Positions 15,518 to 20,620 of a DNA stretch of 20,620 bases are shown piece by piece. The first letter of the stretch is position 1. Each line of letters opens with the position of its first letter. The stretch is from positions 1 to 20,620 of the forward strand of contig CAYXGE010000029.1 in the NCBI GenBank assembly GCA_964464435.1. The letters run 5' to 3'. This DNA is from CAYXGE01 sp964464435 (GTDB taxonomy: Bacteria > Pseudomonadota > Gammaproteobacteria > Burkholderiales > Methylophilaceae). The position numbers and the translations under genes are program-made. Below the pieces are notes generated by a model. The model worked only from the letters and a program-made list of their open reading frames with translations, was not told the origin of the DNA and made no database searches.

Positions 15518-15960
15518 GCCATCAGTCTAAAGCGCGAGCAGATGACGACGAACAAGAGAGGTGCCGTCTAGATAAATGGTTGTGGGCAGCACGCTTTTTT
15601 AAAACGCGCAGTTTAGCGGTAGATGCCATAGAAAGTGGCAGGGTGCGTGTAGATAGCGATCGCGCAAAGCCAGCCAAAGAGGTGAAAGTTGGGGCCAATA
15701 TTCATATTCGTACCAAAGAGATTGATATAGAAGTAGAGGTTTTGGCACTCTCAAATGTTAGGCGCGGCGCACCCGAGGCAACCTTGCTGTATACAGAAAC
15801 CGCATCAAGCAAAGCACAAAGAGAGATGTTGGTAGCGACCAAGTCTGATATGCATGGTCAGCGTGAGCGCGGCAGTGGAAGACCTACTAAGCGACAAAGG
15901 CGAGAAATTGATGGCAAGATTAAAAGCGCTATTTTTAAAGGAAATTCTAGCGATTGGTAG
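15514..15960 (+). CDS. hslR: ribosome-associated heat-shock protein Hsp15 (S4 domain)
   Basis: Hsp15 binds free 50S subunits that still carry a nascent chain and helps recycle stalled complexes. The 148-residue product has an S4 RNA-binding domain at about 14-75, opening with CRLDKWLWAARFFKTRSLA and continuing SGRVRVDSDRAKPAKEVKVG. A basic C-terminal tail follows (RGSGRPTKRQRREIDG, 121-136), as in E. coli HslR. The start ATG overlaps the Lon-like stop by four bases (ATGA), so the two are translationally coupled. No terminator is visible after it before rfbB, 49 bases on. Confidence 0.93.
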   Translation: MSHQSKARADDDEQERCRLDKWLWAARFFKTRSLAVDAIESGRVRVDSDRAKPAKEVKVGANIHIRTKEIDIEVEVLALSNVRRGAPEATLLYTETASSKAQREMLVATKSDMHGQRERGSGRPTKRQRREIDGKIKSAIFKGNSSDW

Positions 15961-16009
15961 CGCAATTGTTTAAAATGCACCTTTCAGAGATTAATGAAGA
16001 ATATTAAAG

Positions 16010-17074
16010 ATGATACTTGTCACAGGTGGTGCTGGTTTTATTGGTTCAAATTTTGTCATTGATTGGGTAAAACTAGGCAATGAGCCAGTCGTCAATTTGG
16101 ACAAACTTACTTACGCAGGTAATTTAGAAAATCTCGCTGAAATTGCAAACAATCCACTGCATACCTTTGTGCAAGGCGATATTGGCGATACAGCTTTAAT
16201 CACTCGCCTGTTAAATGAACATAAACCGCGCGCTATCATTAACTTTGCAGCAGAATCGCATGTTGATCGTTCGATTAGTGGCCCTGAAGATTTTATTCAA
16301 ACCAATATTGTCGGCACGTTTCATTTATTAGAAGCCACACGGGCTTACTGGAATGGTTTGTCGGAGCAAGAAAAAACTAGCTTTAGATTATTGCATGTGT
16401 CTACTGACGAAGTCTATGGCTCACTCGCGCCAACAGACCCCGCGTTTAGTGAAACAAACCGTTATGAGCCTAATAGCCCATATTCCGCGTCAAAAGCGGC
16501 GTCAGATCATTTGGTGCGTGCCTACCACCATACTTATGGCATGCCTGTGCTCACCACCAATTGTTCAAACAATTATGGGCCTTACCATTTCCCAGAAAAG
16601 CTTATTCCTTTGATGATTGTGAATGCGCTTGCGGGCAAACCTTTGCCAGTGTATGGCGACGGACAGCAAATTCGTGATTGGTTATATGTAAAAGACCATT
16701 GCAGTGCGATTCGACGCGTTTTAGAGGCAGGGCGTTTAGGCGAAACCTATAATGTAGGTGGTTGGAATGAAAAAGCTAATATTGATATTGTGAAAAGTGT
16801 TTGCGCGTTGCTTGATGACATGCAGCCACGTGCTGATGGTAAGCCTTATGCAGAACAAATTACCTATGTAAAAGACCGCCCTGGGCATGATAGACGCTAT
16901 GCGATTGATGCCACCAAAATTGAGCGTGAACTGGGCTGGAAACCAGCGGAAACCTTTGAAACAGGTATTCGAAAAACCGTGAAATGGTATCTTGAGCATA
17001 CAGAATGGGTGAAAAACGTGCAAAGCGGCGCTTACCGTGAATGGTTAGATAACAACTACGGTAATCGTCACTAA
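16010..17074 (+). CDS. rfbB: dTDP-glucose 4,6-dehydratase
   Basis: RfbB (RmlB) is the second enzyme of dTDP-L-rhamnose synthesis. It converts dTDP-glucose to dTDP-4-keto-6-deoxyglucose with bound NAD. The protein has 354 residues, the usual length. It is an extended short-chain dehydrogenase: the NAD-binding GGAGFIG is at 6-12, the dehydratase triad TDE at 132-134, and Tyr158 and Lys162 form YSASK. Further family blocks are AESHVDRSI (81-89) and NNYGPYHFPEKLIPL (187-201). The ATG at 16010 has a poor ribosome-binding site. A possible TAAAAT -10 box at 15971-15976 lacks a good -35, so transcription may partly come through from hslR. It is first of rfbBDAC. Confidence 0.97.
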   Translation: MILVTGGAGFIGSNFVIDWVKLGNEPVVNLDKLTYAGNLENLAEIANNPLHTFVQGDIGDTALITRLLNEHKPRAIINFAAESHVDRSISGPEDFIQTNIVGTFHLLEATRAYWNGLSEQEKTSFRLLHVSTDEVYGSLAPTDPAFSETNRYEPNSPYSASKAASDHLVRAYHHTYGMPVLTTNCSNNYGPYHFPEKLIPLMIVNALAGKPLPVYGDGQQIRDWLYVKDHCSAIRRVLEAGRLGETYNVGGWNEKANIDIVKSVCALLDDMQPRADGKPYAEQITYVKDRPGHDRRYAIDATKIERELGWKPAETFETGIRKTVKWYLEHTEWVKNVQSGAYREWLDNNYGNRH

Positions 17075-17077
17075 AGC

Positions 17078-17977
17078 ATGACCATGCCAAAGATATTGCT
17101 GTTAGGCAAAGGTGGTCAACTAGGTTGGGAGTTGCAACGAAGTTTAGCTGTGCTTGGTGAGATGGTGGCACTTGATTTTGATAGCACAGACTTATGTGGA
17201 GATTTCACCAACCTTACGGGTTTGGCAGAGACCGTGCGTAATGTGAAGCCTAGCGTGATTGTGAATGCGGCGGCGCACACCGCTGTAGATAAAGCCGAGA
17301 GTGAGCCAGAGTTGGCGCACACTATCAACGCACTTGCCCCGCAAGTATTAGCGCAAGAGGCAGAAAAAATCGGCGCTTTACTTGTGCACTATTCAACAGA
17401 TTATGTGTTTGATGGATCAGGAAATCAAGCATGGCAAGAAACAGATGCTACTGGGCCACTTAGTGTGTATGGTGCAAGCAAACTGGCAGGTGAGCAATTG
17501 ATTCAAGAAACTTGTAATCAACATCTTATTTTTAGAACCAGTTGGGTGTATGCAGCACGCGGCGGCAATTTTGCTAAAACTATGCTCAGACTTGCTAAAG
17601 AGCGTGAACAGTTGAATGTGATTAATGACCAAATTGGTGCACCAACGGGTGCAGAACTTTTGGCAGATGTTACGGCACATGCGATTCAACAAACACTCAA
17701 TAACAAAACCTTATGTGGTATTTATCACTTGGTTGCCAGTGGCGAAACTAGTTGGTTTGATTACGCAAAATTTGTAATCGCCTATGCAAGAAACAAAGGA
17801 CATGAAATTAAAGTATTGCCAGAAGCCATATTAGCGGTGTCTACCAGTGCTTTTCCAACGCCAGCAAAGCGTCCACATAACTCAAGATTGAATACGCAAA
17901 AATTACAAACTAACTTTGGCTTAAGCTTACCGCATTGGCAAGTTGGCGTACAAAGACTATTAGATGAAATTTTATAA
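17078..17977 (+). CDS. rfbD: dTDP-4-dehydrorhamnose reductase
   Basis: RfbD (RmlD) carries out the last step to dTDP-L-rhamnose, reducing dTDP-4-keto-rhamnose with NADPH or NADH. The 299-residue length is normal. The cofactor loop GKGGQLG (10-16), the STDYVFDG block (106-113) and the YGASK catalytic pair Tyr131/Lys135 are all present, with the RTSWVY and GAPT signatures further on. The start lies 3 bases after the rfbB stop; ATG codons at 17078 and 17084 are both possible, and neither has a clear ribosome-binding site. This suggests translation coupled to rfbB. Confidence 0.96.
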   Translation: MTMPKILLLGKGGQLGWELQRSLAVLGEMVALDFDSTDLCGDFTNLTGLAETVRNVKPSVIVNAAAHTAVDKAESEPELAHTINALAPQVLAQEAEKIGALLVHYSTDYVFDGSGNQAWQETDATGPLSVYGASKLAGEQLIQETCNQHLIFRTSWVYAARGGNFAKTMLRLAKEREQLNVINDQIGAPTGAELLADVTAHAIQQTLNNKTLCGIYHLVASGETSWFDYAKFVIAYARNKGHEIKVLPEAILAVSTSAFPTPAKRPHNSRLNTQKLQTNFGLSLPHWQVGVQRLLDEIL

Positions 17978-17986
17978 GAGGTCAGC

Positions 17987-18874
17987 ATGACAAACCGTAA
18001 AGGCATTATTCTTGCAGGCGGGTCAGGTACGCGCTTGCACCCAGCGACATTGGCAATTAGTAAACAACTATTGCCAGTATATGACAAACCGATGATTTAC
18101 TACCCACTCACCACCTTAATGCTGGGGGGTATGCGCGATATTTTGGTGATTAGTACGCCGCGAGATACACCTAGCTTTCAAGCCTTGCTTGGTGATGGCA
18201 GTCAATGGGGCATTAATATTCAATATGCAGTGCAACCAAGCCCAGATGGTTTGGCGCAAGCGTTTATCATTGGTGACCAATTTGTAGGTAATAACCCGAG
18301 CGCTTTAGTGCTTGGCGATAATATTTTTTACGGGCATGATTTTGCCAATTTAGTGGGTGAAGCAGATAAGAAAACATCAGGTGCCACTGTGTTTGCTTAC
18401 CATGTCAATGATCCAGAGCGTTATGGCGTGGTGGCTTTTGACGCTGTTGGAACAGCTACTAGTATTGAAGAGAAGCCTCTAAAACCAAAAAGTAATTATG
18501 CGGTTACTGGGCTTTATTTTTATGACAACCAAGTGGTGGATATCGCTAAATCAGTTAAGCCCAGTGCGCGCGGCGAATTAGAAATTACCACAGTTAATCA
18601 AACATACTTAGAACAAGGTGAGCTAAGTGTACAAATTATGCAACGTGGTTACGCGTGGTTAGACACCGGTACGCATGAAAGCTTGCTTGAGGCGGGTCAA
18701 TTTATTGCTACTTTAGAAAACAGACAAGGTCTTAAAATTGCTTGCCCAGAAGAAATTGCATGGCGTAATGCTTTTATTGATGACGCACAGTTTGAAAAAC
18801 TCGCACAACCATTACTCAAAAATAATTATGGTCAATATATGATGCGGCTCCTCAAAGAAGGCTTTACTAAATGA
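17987..18874 (+). CDS. rfbA: glucose-1-phosphate thymidylyltransferase
   Basis: RfbA (RmlA) makes dTDP-glucose from glucose-1-phosphate and dTTP, the entry step of the rhamnose pathway and usually the point of feedback inhibition by dTDP-rhamnose. The protein has 295 residues. It opens with the nucleotidyltransferase signature GIILAGGSGTRLHP (6-19) followed by SKQLLPVYDKPMIYYPL. LGDNIFYG, VEEKP-like IEEKP and the WLDTGTHESLLEA block are also present. GAGG lies upstream of the ATG at a suitable distance. Its stop overlaps the rfbC start by four bases (ATGA). Confidence 0.97.
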   Translation: MTNRKGIILAGGSGTRLHPATLAISKQLLPVYDKPMIYYPLTTLMLGGMRDILVISTPRDTPSFQALLGDGSQWGINIQYAVQPSPDGLAQAFIIGDQFVGNNPSALVLGDNIFYGHDFANLVGEADKKTSGATVFAYHVNDPERYGVVAFDAVGTATSIEEKPLKPKSNYAVTGLYFYDNQVVDIAKSVKPSARGELEITTVNQTYLEQGELSVQIMQRGYAWLDTGTHESLLEAGQFIATLENRQGLKIACPEEIAWRNAFIDDAQFEKLAQPLLKNNYGQYMMRLLKEGFTK

Positions 18875-19419
18875 ACGTTGTTAAAACGCATATCCCTGAC
18901 TTGTTAATCATAGAGCCAAAAGTATTTGGTGATAGCCGTGGTTTCTTTTACGAAAGTTTTAATCAAAAAGCATTTCACGTTGCCACAGGGGTAAACGCAA
19001 ATTTTGTGCAAGACAATCATTCCCGCTCAGCCAAAGGTGTGTTAAGAGGTTTACATTATCAAATTAAGCAGCCCCAAGGTAAATTGGTGCGTGTCGTACG
19101 TGGCAAAGTGTGGGATGTGGCAGTAGATTTAAGAAAATCTTCTCCAACCTTTGGGCAATGGTATGGCATTGAGTTGTCTGAAGAAAATAATACGCAATTT
19201 TGGGTGCCACCAGGCTTTGCTCACGGTTTTGTTGTGTTAAGTGAAACCGCTGATTTTTTATATAAAACCACCGATTACTATGCGCCAGAATTTGAGCGTA
19301 GTTTGTTATGGAATGACCCAGCGCTAGACATTGACTGGCATTTAGATGGAATCGAACCACAGCTTTCGGCTAAAGATAAAGTAGGTCTGCTATTGAAAGA
19401 TGCTGAGACTTTTGCTTAA
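18871..19419 (+). CDS. rfbC: dTDP-4-dehydrorhamnose 3,5-epimerase
   Basis: RfbC (RmlC) epimerises C3 and C5 of dTDP-4-keto-6-deoxyglucose, the step before RfbD. The 182-residue protein is a cupin. It carries the substrate-binding and catalytic blocks QDNHSRSAKGVLRGLHYQ (47-64, with His62 as the expected base), VRGKVWDVAVDLRKSSPTFG, the FWVPPGFAHGFVVLSE segment and the YKTTDYYAPEFE stretch containing the catalytic Tyr region. The start overlaps rfbA. No terminator separates it from the next gene, 35 bases away. Confidence 0.96.
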   Translation: MNVVKTHIPDLLIIEPKVFGDSRGFFYESFNQKAFHVATGVNANFVQDNHSRSAKGVLRGLHYQIKQPQGKLVRVVRGKVWDVAVDLRKSSPTFGQWYGIELSEENNTQFWVPPGFAHGFVVLSETADFLYKTTDYYAPEFERSLLWNDPALDIDWHLDGIEPQLSAKDKVGLLLKDAETFA

Positions 19420-19454
19420 TGGGTTATATTTTAAGATTTTAAAGAGAGTGACAT

Positions 19455-20620
19455 ATGAAGATTGCGATTGCAGGCACAGGCTATGTTGGTTTATCAAATG
19501 CAATGTTGCTGGCTCAGCAGCATGAAGTGGTGGCCTTAGACATTGTGGCGGAAAAAGTGGCGATGTTAAATCAAAAAAAATCGCCAATTGTAGATGCGGA
19601 AATTGAAGATTTCTTGGCCAATAAAACGCTTAATTTTAAAGCGACGACAGACAAAGCAGAAGCCTATAAAGATGCGGCTTTTGTGATTGTTGCAACCCCC
19701 ACTGACTATGATCCAGAAACCAATTACTTTAATACTAGTTCAGTTGAACGAGTGATTCAAGATGTGATGCAACACAACCCAACAGCCAGTATTGTCATTA
19801 AGTCAACTGTGCCTGTTGGTTATACTGCAAAAACGAGAGAGGCTTTCAATTGTCCGCAACTGATATTCTCACCTGAGTTTTTGCGTGAAGGCAAAGCCCT
19901 TTACGACAACCTTTATCCTTCTCGTATTATTGTGGGTGACAAGAGTGAAAAAGGTAGCTTGTTTGCAAAGTTACTGCAAGAAGGTGCATTAAAGCAAAAC
20001 GTTGATGTTCTGCTGACAGACTCAACAGAAGCAGAAGCCATTAAACTATTTGCGAATACCTATTTAGCGATGCGTGTGGCATACTTTAATGAACTTGATA
20101 CTTATGCAGCATCACATGGACTAAATACGCGTCAAATTATTGATGGTGTATGTTTAGACCCAAGGATTGGTAATCACTACAACAACCCATCTTTTGGCTA
20201 TGGCGGTTACTGCTTACCAAAGGACACCAAACAGTTATTAGCTAATTACAGTGCTGTGCCACAAAAGCTAATTAATGCGATTGTAGATGCTAATACCACG
20301 CGCAAAGACTTTATTGCCGATAGCATCGTCAAAATGAACCCAAAAACTGTAGGTATCTATCGTTTAATAATGAAAGCAGGTTCTGACAACTTTAGAGCAT
20401 CATCTATACAAGGCATTATGAAACGAATTAAAGCTAAAGGTATAGAGGTTATTGTTTATGAGCCTGTGATGCAAGAAGAGGAGTTTTTTAAATCAAAAGT
20501 GGTTAAAGATTTAAATGAGTTCAAGCAAAAGGCAGATGTGATTATCGCAAATCGTCAAACTCAAGATTTAGCTGATGTTGCAGGTAAAGTGTATACACGT
20601 GATTTATTTGGAAGTGATTA
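19455..20620 (+). CDS. ugd: UDP-glucose 6-dehydrogenase (388-residue enterobacterial type)
   Basis: Ugd oxidises UDP-glucose twice with NAD to UDP-glucuronate, a precursor of capsules, exopolysaccharides and lipid A sugars. The frame is open from the ATG at 19455 to the window end: 388 codons plus the bases TA. The E. coli enzyme also has 388 residues and ends in RDLFGSD, exactly as here, so only the last base of the stop codon is missing. Visible motifs are the Rossmann loop GTGYVGL (8-14), TPTDYDPETNYFNTSS, STVPVGYT, SPEFLREGKALYDNL, the catalytic YGGYCLPKDTK (Cys253) and MKAGSDNFRASS. The close match to the short enterobacterial type suggests acquisition with a polysaccharide locus. AGAGAG precedes the start. 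Confidence 0.95.
   Translation, partial: MKIAIAGTGYVGLSNAMLLAQQHEVVALDIVAEKVAMLNQKKSPIVDAEIEDFLANKTLNFKATTDKAEAYKDAAFVIVATPTDYDPETNYFNTSSVERVIQDVMQHNPTASIVIKSTVPVGYTAKTREAFNCPQLIFSPEFLREGKALYDNLYPSRIIVGDKSEKGSLFAKLLQEGALKQNVDVLLTDSTEAEAIKLFANTYLAMRVAYFNELDTYAASHGLNTRQIIDGVCLDPRIGNHYNNPSFGYGGYCLPKDTKQLLANYSAVPQKLINAIVDANTTRKDFIADSIVKMNPKTVGIYRLIMKAGSDNFRASSIQGIMKRIKAKGIEVIVYEPVMQEEEFFKSKVVKDLNEFKQKADVIIANRQTQDLADVAGKVYTRDLFGSD

Noticed and set aside
1..20620. Search for tRNA genes, CRISPR arrays, insertion sequences and phage or defence genes
   Set aside because: No T-loop or cloverleaf pattern, regular spaced repeat, transposase motif or defence-type domain was seen by eye on either strand.

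Overview
The window reads as a chromosomal stretch of a Gram-negative proteobacterium, moderately AT-leaning. The outer-membrane two-partner secretion pair, paired RhlE-type helicases, MoaD/MoaE, an Hsp15-type S4 protein and an rml (dTDP-rhamnose) cluster fit a beta- or gammaproteobacterium. My best guess from general gene style is a methylotrophic betaproteobacterium (Methylophilaceae), but no marker here proves it. I found no tRNA, rRNA, insertion sequence or CRISPR array. A run of exactly 100 N at 8499-8598 is an assembly gap inside a protease gene.

Layout. (1) 1-2297, minus strand: the start of a TpsA exoprotein gene, preceded in its operon by its TpsB outer-membrane transporter. (2) 2508-5552, minus strand: two tandem DEAD-box RNA helicases of RhlE type. 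A strong sigma70-type promoter lies about 260 nt upstream of the first, leaving a long, hairpin-rich leader. (3) 5919-7733, plus strand: the ribosome-associated GTPase TypA/BipA, divergent from the helicases and ending at a bidirectional terminator. (4) 7785-10932, minus strand: an envelope operon of CHASE2 membrane protein, SH3-like periplasmic protein and M48 metalloprotease. (5) 11021-15960, plus strand: rmuC, a 69-codon unknown gene, moaD, moaE, a Lon-family protease and hslR. (6) 16010-20620, plus strand: rfbB-rfbD-rfbA-rfbC and an Escherichia-type UDP-glucose 6-dehydrogenase. This is probably the entrance to a surface-polysaccharide locus. The last gene lacks only the final base of what is almost certainly its stop codon.

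How the genes work together. RfbA, RfbB, RfbC and RfbD make dTDP-L-rhamnose from glucose-1-phosphate. Ugd makes UDP-glucuronate, so the right end supplies activated sugars for exopolysaccharide or O-antigen. MoaD and MoaE form molybdopterin synthase; the other moa genes are elsewhere. The helicases, TypA and Hsp15 all act on RNA or ribosomes, and such genes are often linked to cold or translational stress.

Most of the window is ordinary housekeeping sequence. The points most worth a second look are the helicase leader with its terminator-like hairpin and small open frames, a CHASE2 protein whose C-terminal domain looks like a degenerate class III nucleotide cyclase, a Lon-like protease with altered ATPase motifs, a TpsB lacking the usual arginine of its VRGY-type loop motif, and an rmuC promoter that implies a leaderless mRNA.
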